Positions 45,451-54,514 of a stretch of DNA of 64,000 bases are shown here, in pieces. The translations under genes and the position numbers were made by a program. The notes beneath the pieces are model-generated. The model worked only from the letters and a program-made list of their open reading frames with translations. It did not search any database and was not told where the DNA came from. Origin of the DNA: Bacteroidota bacterium (GTDB taxonomy: Bacteria > Bacteroidota > Ignavibacteria > Ignavibacteriales > Melioribacteraceae). The first letter of the stretch is position 1; each line of letters opens with the position of its first letter. The stretch spans positions 124,001 to 188,000 of the forward strand of contig JAMCSN010000226.1 in assembly GCA_023381535.1 (NCBI GenBank). Direction: 5' to 3'.

Positions 45451-46455
45451 TTATTCTTCCTTATAAATTTTTATTTCGGGTTTGCCGCCGCTTAGGTGAT
45501 AGCCGCGGTACATTCCCGCTGTGTTAAACGGCATTGCAATGTTTCCGTTTTTATCGATTGCGATTATTCCGCCGTCGCCGCCAAGCTGCGGAAGTTTTTT
45601 CATGATAACTTCATCGGCAGCATCTTTGAGAGATATATTTTTGTACGCCATCAAATCGGAAATGTCGCGCGCGACGCTCAAACGAATAAAATATTCTCCC
45701 CATCCGGTACCGGAGACCGCACACGTGTTATTATTGGCGTAAGTTCCGGCGCCGATGATTGGTGAATCTCCGACACGTCCAAATTTTTTCATCATCATTC
45801 CGCCGGTAGAAGTGCCCGCGGCAAGATTTCCGTCCTTATCGAGCACAACACAACCAACTGTTCCGTGTTTGTCATCGTTCGATTCTTTTTTCAATTTTTC
45901 TTTCATCTTCAGATACTGATCGTACCTTTCTTTAACAATGAAGTAGCTGTTATCAACAAGTTCAACACCGTTTTGCTTTGCAAATTCTTCAGCACCGTCG
46001 CTGATCATCAGTACGTGAGGAGATTTTTCCATAACCAGCCGAGCAAGAGAGATTGGATTCTTAATATGCTTTACTCCCGCAACAGCGCCTGCCATCAAAG
46101 TTTTTCCATCCATAATCGATGCATCCAATTCGGCTTCGCCTTTTTCGGTGAGCACCGCTCCTTTGCCCGCGTTGAAGAGAGGCGAGTTTTCCATAATGTT
46201 TATTACCTTTTCAACGGCATCGAGACTTTTGCCGCCGTTTTCCAAAATTTTGTAACCGGTTTCAAGTGCTTCGGTAAGCTTGGAAACGTATGCGGCTTCT
46301 TTTTCCGGTGTCATATTTTTTTTCAGAATTGTTCCGGCACCGCCGTGAATTACCAACCCGAATTTTTGCGATTGTGAAAAAGCTGATTGCGAAAGGAAAA
46401 TCAAGACAAGAAATAACTTTACGATGAGATTAAATCTCTTAAATACACGCACCAT
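45451..46455 (-). CDS. Secreted isoaspartyl peptidase/L-asparaginase
   Basis: A 334-residue N-terminal-nucleophile hydrolase. Signal peptide residues 1-28 (KLFLVLIFLSQSAFSQ). The self-cleavage site lies before Thr199 in KHGTVGCVVLDKDGN, which becomes the catalytic N-terminal Thr of the beta chain, and GTSTGG and GDSPIIGAGTYA form the active-site walls. The enzyme removes isoaspartyl residues or hydrolyses asparagine; isoaspartyl dipeptidase action is the more common role. The secretion signal places it outside the cytoplasm, useful for peptide degradation. Start ATG at 46455. Confidence 0.92.
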   Translation of the reverse strand: MVRVFKRFNLIVKLFLVLIFLSQSAFSQSQKFGLVIHGGAGTILKKNMTPEKEAAYVSKLTEALETGYKILENGGKSLDAVEKVINIMENSPLFNAGKGAVLTEKGEAELDASIMDGKTLMAGAVAGVKHIKNPISLARLVMEKSPHVLMISDGAEEFAKQNGVELVDNSYFIVKERYDQYLKMKEKLKKESNDDKHGTVGCVVLDKDGNLAAGTSTGGMMMKKFGRVGDSPIIGAGTYANNNTCAVSGTGWGEYFIRLSVARDISDLMAYKNISLKDAADEVIMKKLPQLGGDGGIIAIDKNGNIAMPFNTAGMYRGYHLSGGKPEIKIYKEE

Positions 46456-46639
46456 TTTAACTTTGTCCTTACTAATTGTAACTGAAATTATCTTCTGAAA
46501 CGGTAAAAATCAATTCTTAAGGCATTATTAATTTCGTAAATAAAATTATGATTTCATGAATTTATGACTATGAAAATGTCACGAACATGCTTTAAATTTG
46601 TTTCAACTATATCATTCATAAAATTTGCTGAGAGGTAAA

Positions 46640-47809
46640 ATGAGAATTGCTAATCGAACGTTGAGAACCATTATGCTGTTTTTGCTGATGCCGCTGTTTG
46701 TTTTTGCACAAAGTAAAAAATCCAAAGCCGACCAGTATGAATTCAAAATGGTTTATGAAATAAAAACCACGCCGGTTAAAAACCAGGCCAAGACCGGAAC
46801 GTGCTGGTCCTTCGCTACAACATCGTTTGTTGAAACAGAAATAATGCGCATGGGAAAAGGAGAACATGTTCTTTCGCCAATGTTCAATGTCCGTTATGCG
46901 TATCCGCCTAAGGCAGAAAATTATATTCGCTACAACGGACTAACAAATTTTGGAATGGGCGGACAAGCGCACGACGTTATGAATATAATCAGAGAGTACG
47001 GATTCGTTCCGGAAGAAGTTTATTCCGGCAAACAAATTGGCGAAGAAGATTATAGTCACGGTGAAATGGATGCCGTGTTAAAGGCAATTGTAGACGCCGT
47101 GAACAAAGATAAAGGAGGAAAAATTACGCCCGTATGGCAAAAAGTTTTTGAATCGGCTTTAAATATTTATCTCGGTGTGCCGCCAAAAGAATTTACCTAT
47201 CAAGGAAAAACCTACACGCCAAAAAGTTTTGTTGAGGCGATGGGATTCAATCCCGATGACTATATTGAACTGACTTCGTTTACACATCATCCATTCTATA
47301 AACAATTTGATCTTGAAGTGCCCGACAACTGGAGTAAAGGATTATACTACAACGTCCCGATCGACGACATAATGAAAATTATGGACAATGCGCTTGAGAA
47401 AGGTTACTCTGTTGCATGGGATGGCGATGTAAGCGAAAAAGGCTTCAGCCGCAAAAAAGGAATTGCGATTGTGCCCGCAGCAGATGAAGCAACGGACGAT
47501 TCAAAGAAAGATGAAGAAGATGCCGATCAGCCGACAAAGGAAAAAGTTGTAACGCAGGAAATGCGTCAAGATACTTTTGATAACCGAACAACAACCGACG
47601 ATCACTTAATGCACGTTACCGGCTTGGCTCAAGATCAGAATGGAGATAAATTTTATTACACAAAAAATTCTTGGGGAACGAAAGATAAAAAGTACGACGG
47701 CTATTGGTATATGTCAGTGCCGTATGTTCGGTTGAAAACAATCGCCATAATGGTTCACAAAGACGCTATACCAGAAGAGATCAAAGAAAAATTGAGAATT
47801 GCGAATTGA
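46640..47809 (+). CDS. C1 family cysteine peptidase (bleomycin hydrolase-like), secreted
   Basis: A 389-residue papain-fold peptidase. The ATG at 46640 follows GAGAGGTAAA; a TTG at 46625 is rejected. Residues 1-23 are a signal peptide. Catalytic residues are Cys55 in KTGTCWSFATTSF, His in DDHLMHVTG, and Asn in TKNSWGTKDKKYDGYWY. A large insertion with acidic residues (ATDDSKKDEEDADQP) stands between the Cys and the His-Asn region. The family is C1B-like; the form is known from Bacteroidota as aminopeptidase C-type. It should degrade oligopeptides in the periplasm or outside. It is divergent from the asparaginase gene. Confidence 0.92.
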   Translation: MRIANRTLRTIMLFLLMPLFVFAQSKKSKADQYEFKMVYEIKTTPVKNQAKTGTCWSFATTSFVETEIMRMGKGEHVLSPMFNVRYAYPPKAENYIRYNGLTNFGMGGQAHDVMNIIREYGFVPEEVYSGKQIGEEDYSHGEMDAVLKAIVDAVNKDKGGKITPVWQKVFESALNIYLGVPPKEFTYQGKTYTPKSFVEAMGFNPDDYIELTSFTHHPFYKQFDLEVPDNWSKGLYYNVPIDDIMKIMDNALEKGYSVAWDGDVSEKGFSRKKGIAIVPAADEATDDSKKDEEDADQPTKEKVVTQEMRQDTFDNRTTTDDHLMHVTGLAQDQNGDKFYYTKNSWGTKDKKYDGYWYMSVPYVRLKTIAIMVHKDAIPEEIKEKLRIAN

Positions 47810-47835
47810 GAGTTTAGAGTTAGGCAATTGAAATA

Positions 47836-48294
47836 TTATCTATTAAACTGCTTCAGATGATGGTTAAGGTGGGTGAAGATTAATCTTCCCCACTGCTTTT
47901 TATTCATATATCCAAATGCAGGATGACGCAATTTCTTGTCTGCCGGAAAAGTGCTGTCAAATTCTTTGATCTTGCTTATGAGCAGATTTTTGTCATTATC
48001 AAAATTTTTGGGGGGTGTTCCGCCGACCCCTTGTTTCAATTCTTTAACGGTTTCAACTTTCCCTTTCGGAGCTGGTAAGCCCAAAAGAATCAATTTTATC
48101 ATCACTGTTTCCAAAAACTTGTTCCCAACATATTCCGTTTTTATTTCACCATGACTTATCTTTATCTGGTCAGAAATATGGCAGATCATTTCGTTTACAT
48201 TCATCTTTCCCCAGAGCGGAGAATCGTTTGATGACAATTTTTCTATTCGGGCTATAACTTCATTTCTGTGTGCTGCTTCTAAAATGTTTTTCAT
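47836..48294 (-). CDS. DUF1569 (DinB-like) protein
   Basis: A 152-residue protein that fits DUF1569, a DinB/YfiT-like four-helix bundle: MNVNEMICHISDQIKISHGE has a likely metal His (first His), and FGYMNKKQWGRLIFTHLNHHLKQFNR gives the later His pair. The fold resembles thiol-transferases that use metal. The reaction is unknown. The ATG at 48294 follows AGAGAAAATAG. No signal seen, so cytoplasmic. It is transcribed with uvrB, which ends about 20 bases away on the same strand upstream. Confidence 0.85.
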   Translation of the reverse strand: MKNILEAAHRNEVIARIEKLSSNDSPLWGKMNVNEMICHISDQIKISHGEIKTEYVGNKFLETVMIKLILLGLPAPKGKVETVKELKQGVGGTPPKNFDNDKNLLISKIKEFDSTFPADKKLRHPAFGYMNKKQWGRLIFTHLNHHLKQFNR

Positions 48295-48314
48295 CTATTT
48301 TCTCTTGCCATTAA

Positions 48315-50330
48315 TTACTTTATAAGTTTTTTCATCTTCTCAATCTCATCGCGCAAATTTGCGGCGCGTTCAAATTCCAAATCTTTAGCTGCGGCAAGCA
48401 TTTCTTCTGTCATCTGCTCAAGCAGTTCTTTACGCTGATCGTTCGTCATAAATTTTATAACCGGTTCGGCAACTTTAAGAAATGCGGATTCTTCTTTTTC
48501 GTAATCTCTTTTCCGCACATCGGCAATAGAAGTTGACGACATGATTTCTTCGACGCTCTTGAAAATCGTCGTTGGCGTAATGTTGTGTTGTTTATTATAC
48601 TCCGCTTGAAGTTTACGGCGCCGATTTGTTTCCTCAATTGTCTTCCGCATCGATTCGGTGATTTTATCGGCATACATTATAACTTTTCCGTTTGCGTTAC
48701 GCGCGGTACGTCCCGCCGTTTGCATGAGCGATCTCTCGCTGCGGAGAAATCCTTCTTTGTCCGCATCAATAATTGCCACAAGCGAAACTTCCGGCAGATC
48801 CAATCCTTCCCGCAACAGATTAACACCGACGAGCACATCAAAACCGCCGATTCGAAGATCGCGAATAATTTCAACGCGCTCGAGTGCTTCAACTTCGCTG
48901 TGAATGTAGCGAACTTTTATTTTCAGCTTGTCAAGATAATCGCTAAGGTCTTCCGCCATTTTTTTTGTAAGCGTTGTAACCAACACACGCTCTTTCAACT
49001 CAACACGTTTTCTGATTTCGCCGATCAAGTCGTCGATCTGACTTTTTACAGGACGAATTTCAATCCCAGGATCGAGCAAACCTGTGGGACGGATGACCTG
49101 CTCAACAAAAACGCCCTGGCTTTTTTCCAACTCATAATTTGCCGGCGTTGCACTTACATAAATCACTTGATTGGTTAACCCCTCATACTCTTCAAACTTA
49201 AGCGGACGGTTATCAAGCGCAGATGGAAGACGGAATCCATATTCAACCAAAACTTCTTTGCGAGAACGGTCGCCGTTGTACATGCCGCGTATTTGTGGAA
49301 GCGTTACATGAGATTCGTCTATGATCAATAGAAAATCTTTCGGAAAATAATCAAACAAGCAATACGGGCGTGAGCCTGCCGAACGCCCGTCCATGTGACG
49401 CGAATAATTTTCTATGCCCGAACAGTATCCGATCTCGCGCATCATTTCAATATCAAATTTTGTTCGCTGCTCAAGCCGTTGCGCTTCAACATATTTTTCT
49501 TGCGACCAAAAATATTTTAAGCGCTCTCTCAATTCTTCTTCAATCGTTTGAATGCCTCGGTTTACCTGTTCTTTCGTTGTAACAAAATATTTTGCGGGAT
49601 AGATTGCCGATGTTTCGACTTCTTGAATTACATCACCGGTTATCGAATCAATTATTGAGAGACGCTCGATTTCGTCGCCCCAGAATTCCACACGCACGGC
49701 TTCTTCGTACTGATATGCCGGAATAATTTCGACGACATCGCCGCGCGCACGAAACGTTCCGCGCGTAAAATCTGCATCGTTGCGTGTGTAGTAAATGTCG
49801 ATTAAGCTGCGCAAAAGTTTTTTGCGTTCGATCGTTTGCCCTTTCCGCAAAAACATAATTTGGCGCGCGTACTCATCCGGTGCGCCGATACCGTAAATGC
49901 AGCTTACGCTCGCAACTATAATTACATCGTTCCTGCCTTCGATCAACGAAGTCGTCGCTTTCAATCGTAAGCGGTCAATTTCTTCGTTCACGGAAAAATC
50001 TTTTTCAATGTAGAGATCGCGCTTAACAACGTACGCTTCCGGCTGATAGTAATCATAATAGCTGATAAAAAATTCAACTGCATTGTTCGGGAAGAACGAT
50101 TTGAATTCGGAATAGAGTTGCGCGGCAAGAGTTTTATTGTGAGAAATTATCAGCGTAGGACGGTTATATTCTTTGATGATATTACTCATCGTATATGTTT
50201 TACCGCTGCCTGTTACGCCAAGCAGCACTTGATGTTTGTCGCCGCGTTTTAATCCTTCGAGCAATTCCGCAATTGCCTTCGGTTGATCACCTGCGGGCTG
50301 ATAATTAGAAACTAATTCGAATTTATTCAT
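48315..50330 (-). CDS. uvrB: Excinuclease ABC subunit B
   Basis: DNA damage recognition helicase of nucleotide excision repair. Walker A is [12 protein letters not shown], the beta-hairpin is [15 protein letters not shown], the DEAD-like motif is [13 protein letters not shown], and [30 protein letters not shown] and QTAGRTARN belong to the later helicase motifs, cited in part. The C-terminal UVR domain is [11 protein letters not shown]. The 671 residues match the family. Start ATG at 50330. The preceding region (50331-50479) is non-coding and shared with the divergent SufE gene. Confidence 0.98.
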   Translation of the reverse strand: MNKFELVSNYQPAGDQPKAIAELLEGLKRGDKHQVLLGVTGSGKTYTMSNIIKEYNRPTLIISHNKTLAAQLYSEFKSFFPNNAVEFFISYYDYYQPEAYVVKRDLYIEKDFSVNEEIDRLRLKATTSLIEGRNDVIIVASVSCIYGIGAPDEYARQIMFLRKGQTIERKKLLRSLIDIYYTRNDADFTRGTFRARGDVVEIIPAYQYEEAVRVEFWGDEIERLSIIDSITGDVIQEVETSAIYPAKYFVTTKEQVNRGIQTIEEELRERLKYFWSQEKYVEAQRLEQRTKFDIEMMREIGYCSGIENYSRHMDGRSAGSRPYCLFDYFPKDFLLIIDESHVTLPQIRGMYNGDRSRKEVLVEYGFRLPSALDNRPLKFEEYEGLTNQVIYVSATPANYELEKSQGVFVEQVIRPTGLLDPGIEIRPVKSQIDDLIGEIRKRVELKERVLVTTLTKKMAEDLSDYLDKLKIKVRYIHSEVEALERVEIIRDLRIGGFDVLVGVNLLREGLDLPEVSLVAIIDADKEGFLRSERSLMQTAGRTARNANGKVIMYADKITESMRKTIEETNRRRKLQAEYNKQHNITPTTIFKSVEEIMSSTSIADVRKRDYEKEESAFLKVAEPVIKFMTNDQRKELLEQMTEEMLAAAKDLEFERAANLRDEIEKMKKLIK

Positions 50331-50479
50331 GTTGTTTTTAAAGTGTAACTGTGAATATATAAAATCATTTTTTCATCTAAACAAGAATAGTCTATAAATA
50401 AATTCCAAATAATATTTATGCAAAAACCGGAAGGATTTTTTTAAGTTTGTAAATAAATGAACGTTCGGTTAAGGTTTTT

Positions 50480-50914
50480 ATGACAATTATTGATACACAA
50501 GAACAAATTGTTAAAGAGTTCGAACAGTTCGTCGAATGGGAAGACAAATACAAACGAATCATCGATCTTGGCAGAGAACTTCCCGCGATAAACGCATCGT
50601 ACAAAACAGAAAAGTATAAACTGAGCGGCTGCCAATCTCAAGTTTGGATAAATGCAAGACTTGAAGACAATAAAATATTTTTTGAAGCCGACAGCGATGC
50701 GGCGATTGTTAAGGGTTTGATCGCACTGCTGATAAAAGTTTATTCCGGTCACACGCCGGACGAAATACTTTCCTCGCCGCCGGAGTTTGTTAAAAAAATC
50801 GGAATCGATAATCACCTTTCTCCAACCCGCAAGAACGGTCTCGGTGCTATGATGAAACAGATTCAGATGTATGCCGTTGCGTTTAAAGCATTAAACGTGA
50901 AAAGTGAAAAGTGA
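50480..50914 (+). CDS. sufE: SufE family Fe-S cluster assembly protein
   Basis: Accepts sulfur from the cysteine desulfurase SufS. The 144-residue protein has the active-site Cys51 in YKLSGCQSQVWI, preceded by DKYKRIIDLGRELP and followed by ADSDAAIVKGLIALLIKVYSGHTPDEI and LSPTRKNGLGAMMKQI, each cited in part. No sufS or sufBCD genes are in the window, so it is separated from its partners. The ATG at 50480 follows a weak TTAAGG-type site (GGTTAAGGTTTTT). Divergent from uvrB. Confidence 0.93.
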   Translation: MTIIDTQEQIVKEFEQFVEWEDKYKRIIDLGRELPAINASYKTEKYKLSGCQSQVWINARLEDNKIFFEADSDAAIVKGLIALLIKVYSGHTPDEILSSPPEFVKKIGIDNHLSPTRKNGLGAMMKQIQMYAVAFKALNVKSEK

Positions 50915-50991
50915 AATCCGCCAAAAGACAAATGGGTATTTACTCAAAAGAGAGCACTATAATTCTCAATTCGCCATTCGCAATTATCAAT

Positions 50992-51900
50992 TCACTTATG
51001 CTGTCCTATCAATCCTTCTTCAAGACACTGATTGCATTCGAATTGCAATGTGATGTGATGTATTCCAAATTTTGATTCAAGCATCTTTTCGATTTTCGTT
51101 CTTAACGCATCGCTTTGACTTATCCTCATATCATTTACGTTCACATGCGCCTCGAGATGAATATCGTTATCGCCGACCATCCAAAGATGAATATGATGAA
51201 TGTCGTCAACCTCGGAAAATTTTTCTACTTCTGTTTTGATCTCTTCCAAAGAAATTTCCGGCGGCGCGCCTTCCATCAGTACATGAATTGCTTCGCCGAG
51301 TATTAGGTAACATTCGCGCATAATATAAATGCCGATCAGCACCGTCAGCAGAGAATCAATCCATGTAATATTCCAAACTGCAATTGCAATTCCGCCGAGA
51401 ATAACGACAACAGAGGAAACCGAGTCGCTCAAAAGATGCATGTACGATGAACGAATGTTCAAGCTTGTTTTAGAATCGCGCTTGAGCAGAAGTGTGCCGG
51501 CAACATTTGCAGCCAAACCAATCGCGGCAACAATTGTCATTATGCCTGCTTCGATTTTCTCCGGTTCATAAAATCGTTTAAACGCTTCATAAAAAAGGAA
51601 TCCGTAAATTACAACCAGAACAGAAGCGTTGAGTACGGCAGCAAGAATCTCTGCGCGTTTCAAACCGAATGTGTGACGGTGAGAATTATCACGCCCTTTC
51701 AATTTTATTGCGATGTAAGAAATGATAATGGAAAGTGCGTCGCTGAAATTATGCAGCGCGTCGGAAATAAGCGCAAGACTTCCGGAGATCAATCCGCCGA
51801 CAATTTGAACAGCCGTAATTACAAAATTCAACAGCATTGTAATTATCAGCCGTCCCGATGTTGTGTTTAGCAAATGTTCGTGCGAATGATTTTGTGCCAC
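50992..51900 (-). CDS. Cation diffusion facilitator (CzcD-like) transporter
   Basis: A 302-residue efflux transporter of divalent metals such as zinc or cobalt. Six membrane helices are visible; SLALISDALHNFSDALSIII supplies the His-Asp metal site, and MHLLSDSVSSVVVILG the second Asp site. The His-rich loop at NSHRHT follows the second helix. The C-terminal cytoplasmic domain begins near ALRTKIEKM and has IHLWMVGDNDIHLEAHVN. Start GTG at 51900 after GAGGAAAAGAATCAA. Metal specificity cannot be read; it adds to the copper-linked loci in this window. Confidence 0.93.
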   Translation of the reverse strand: MAQNHSHEHLLNTTSGRLIITMLLNFVITAVQIVGGLISGSLALISDALHNFSDALSIIISYIAIKLKGRDNSHRHTFGLKRAEILAAVLNASVLVVIYGFLFYEAFKRFYEPEKIEAGIMTIVAAIGLAANVAGTLLLKRDSKTSLNIRSSYMHLLSDSVSSVVVILGGIAIAVWNITWIDSLLTVLIGIYIMRECYLILGEAIHVLMEGAPPEISLEEIKTEVEKFSEVDDIHHIHLWMVGDNDIHLEAHVNVNDMRISQSDALRTKIEKMLESKFGIHHITLQFECNQCLEEGLIGQHK

Positions 51901-51982
51901 TTGATTCTTTTCCTCTGCCGTGTCGGACAGGCAATTTTTTCTTAAATTAGAACGTTACTTAGCAAAAATGTGAATCGAGACA

Positions 51983-53251
51983 ATGAAAAACAAATTTTAT
52001 AACGACTTTGATTTTGAACGCTTGAAACCAAGCGCGCGCGAAAACGATTACCGTTCGCCGTTTCAAATTGACCGCGATAGAATAATTCATTCATCGGAGT
52101 TCAGGCGTCTCCAGGGCAAGACACAAGTTTTTTTGCCGGGCGAATATGATTTTTACCGGACGCGGTTAACTCACTCTATTGAAGTGGCACAAATCGGAAG
52201 ATCGATCAGCAGTTTTCTTCTTTCCAAAGAAAAGGATCTGCTCAACGAAGAATATTTTATTGATGAAGATTTGGTTGAATCCATTTGCCTGTCTCACGAT
52301 CTCGGTCATCCGCCGTTTGGTCATGCCGGCGAAAGAATTTTGAACAAGCTAATGAAGAAATACGGCGGCTTTGAAGGAAACGCTCAAACGTTACGTTTAA
52401 TTACCGAAATTTTTTATCGTCACGAAGATCATCATCGTGGAATGAATCCAACGCGAGCATTTCTAGACGGTATCTTGAAGTACAAGGCGCCTTACAAACG
52501 GTTTAAGAATCCGGAAAATCATTTTATCTACGATGATCAAATAAAGTATATCGATTTTATTTTCGGTGGAAAGAAAACGCCGCGAATATTTACGTCGCCC
52601 GAAAAGTTAAATCAATTTCAAAGCATAGAATGCCAGATAATGGATTGGGCGGACGACACGGCATACGCGATCAACGATTTGGTTGACAGCATTGCCGGCG
52701 GTTTTCTCACAATTCCAAAACTTATCCGGTGGCAGAATCAAAATAATTTGACCAACCAGCAACTGCAGATTGTTCAAGAAATTATTGAGTGGATTGAATC
52801 CGGCAACTATAAGCCCAAGTTCGGCGCGCAAATTGGCGAGTTCGTCCGCGCTGTAGGTCTGAAAGAAAGAAAAACGTTTTTGGATAAACTTACCAATCGT
52901 TACAAATTTATTCTTGAAGTAGAAAAAGAAATTTTTGACAAGGCGCAGATATACAAGAAGATCGCCGTTGATCTTGTGTTCCGTTCATCGCAGCTGCATC
53001 AAATTGAGTTCAAGGGCAACAGCATGATTGAATCACTGTTCAAACTATTTGAAGAAAATTATATTAAATCGCTCGGCGATAGAAAGCTTCTGCCGAACTT
53101 CAACGATAGATTAATCCGTTCGGCAAAAACAAAATCCGACCGGGCGCGAATGGTATGCGACAACATTTCCGGCGCGACCGATTCATATGCCATGCGGATG
53201 TATCGCCGCCTGTTCGATCCGGAATACAGTTCGCTCGCAGATTTAGTTTGA
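51983..53251 (+). CDS. dgt: Deoxyguanosinetriphosphate triphosphohydrolase-like protein
   Basis: Hydrolyses dGTP to deoxyguanosine and triphosphate. HD-domain motifs are DFYRTRLTHSIEVAQIGRSI (His), CLSHDLGHPPFGHAGE (His-Asp pair) and FYRHEDHHRG, with the last Asp in QIMDWADDTAYAINDLVD. The 422 residues fit the shorter dGTPase-like subfamily. No signal seen. The ATG at 51983 has GAGACA before it. The gene upstream (cation efflux) is divergent with 82 bases between. Confidence 0.95.
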   Translation: MKNKFYNDFDFERLKPSARENDYRSPFQIDRDRIIHSSEFRRLQGKTQVFLPGEYDFYRTRLTHSIEVAQIGRSISSFLLSKEKDLLNEEYFIDEDLVESICLSHDLGHPPFGHAGERILNKLMKKYGGFEGNAQTLRLITEIFYRHEDHHRGMNPTRAFLDGILKYKAPYKRFKNPENHFIYDDQIKYIDFIFGGKKTPRIFTSPEKLNQFQSIECQIMDWADDTAYAINDLVDSIAGGFLTIPKLIRWQNQNNLTNQQLQIVQEIIEWIESGNYKPKFGAQIGEFVRAVGLKERKTFLDKLTNRYKFILEVEKEIFDKAQIYKKIAVDLVFRSSQLHQIEFKGNSMIESLFKLFEENYIKSLGDRKLLPNFNDRLIRSAKTKSDRARMVCDNISGATDSYAMRMYRRLFDPEYSSLADLV

Positions 53252-53304
53252 TCATTTCTATTTCGAACTTTTTTTACTGTAATTGAATTTCTTATATAAA
53301 CTCC

Positions 53305-54501
53305 ATGGCTAATTCAAAAATAACATTGCACGAAAGCGAATTGCGGTATAACAGACTTCTCCAATACTTAACCGATTATATTTATACCGTAAAGGTTGAG
53401 AACGGTAAAGCCGTTGAGACTTATCACGGACCGGGATGTTTTGCCGTCACGGGTTATGCTTCGGAAGATTATCTTGCCGATCCCGATCTTTGGTACCGGA
53501 TGGTTCACGAAGACGATAAAGCCGCCGTTCTTGATCAAGCCAATAAAGCGCTTGCCGGTATTGAAGTAAAACCCATGGAACACAGAATCATTCACCGGGA
53601 CGGTTCTTTGCGATGGGTTCGCAACAGTATTGTTCTATCGAAAGATTCGTCGGGCACGCTGCTATCATACGATGGATTGATAAACGACATCACCGAGCTC
53701 AAAGAAGCAGAAGAGGAAGCGGAATCGAAGCGGCGTCAATTGATTCAAGCCGATAAAATGGTTTCGCTCGGAACAATGGTAAGCGGCATCGCTCACGAAA
53801 TAAATAATCCAACCAACTTTGTTCTTCTGAACGCGCGATTTCTTCAAAAAGTTTGGGATGATATTCTACCTGTGCTCAGAGAATATTCCCAACAGCACGA
53901 TGATTTTGCCGTGGCGGGATTCCAAAGTTCGAAAGCGAAAGGAAAAGTAAAACAATCTTTGGATGGAATTGTTCAGGGCGCTCTCAGAATTCAAAAAATT
54001 ACAAAAAGTCTTACCAACTTTGCGCGCATAGATGCCGGCGAGCTGGATCAGCTGGTCGATCTAAAAAGCGTGATGAGCAACGCAATTCTTTTAACCGAAA
54101 ACGAAGTAAAACGTTCGACCGACAACTTTTGGGTTTATTATAATACCGAGCTTCCGGCAATAAAAGGAAACGCACAGCAGTTAGAACAGGTGTTAATAAA
54201 CCTTATCAACAATGCTTGCCAATCGCTTACAAATAAAAATCAGAGAATCTCCATCGATCTCGGTGTTGACCCAAACGGAAATTTTATTTGTATTGAGATA
54301 AAAGATGAAGGAGCGGGAATCGAAAAAGAAAATCTCAAAAATATTTTCGATCCATTCTTCACAACAAAAAGGGGAACCGGCGGAACGGGTTTGGGTTTAT
54401 ACATCTCATACAACATCGTTAAAAGTCACGGCGGTGATTTGACTATCAAAAGCGAAAAAGGCAAAGGAACGGTTTGCAAAATAAAACTTCCTATTAATTA
54501 A
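53305..54501 (+). CDS. PAS domain sensor histidine kinase
   Basis: A 398-residue cytoplasmic histidine kinase. The PAS domain covers about residues 8-140 (YIYTVKVENG, DLWYRMVHEDDKAAVLDQA, HRIIHRDGSLRWVRNSI). Phosphoacceptor His164 is in SGIAHEINNPTNF. ATP-binding motifs are QLEQVLINLINNACQSL, KDEGAGIEKENLKNIFDPFFTTK and GTGLGLYISYNIVKSHGG. No membrane segment appears, so it senses an internal signal. It is followed after 13 bases by its response regulator (54515), a sigma-54 activator. Confidence 0.94.
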   Translation: MANSKITLHESELRYNRLLQYLTDYIYTVKVENGKAVETYHGPGCFAVTGYASEDYLADPDLWYRMVHEDDKAAVLDQANKALAGIEVKPMEHRIIHRDGSLRWVRNSIVLSKDSSGTLLSYDGLINDITELKEAEEEAESKRRQLIQADKMVSLGTMVSGIAHEINNPTNFVLLNARFLQKVWDDILPVLREYSQQHDDFAVAGFQSSKAKGKVKQSLDGIVQGALRIQKITKSLTNFARIDAGELDQLVDLKSVMSNAILLTENEVKRSTDNFWVYYNTELPAIKGNAQQLEQVLINLINNACQSLTNKNQRISIDLGVDPNGNFICIEIKDEGAGIEKENLKNIFDPFFTTKRGTGGTGLGLYISYNIVKSHGGDLTIKSEKGKGTVCKIKLPIN

Positions 54502-54514
54502 CGGAGGATTGAAA

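Noticed and set aside
47795..50996. AT-rich words like AATTGCGAATTGAG near 47795-47820 and 50955-50996
   Set aside because: They are short, imperfect and not arranged as an array; probably low-complexity intergenic sequence.
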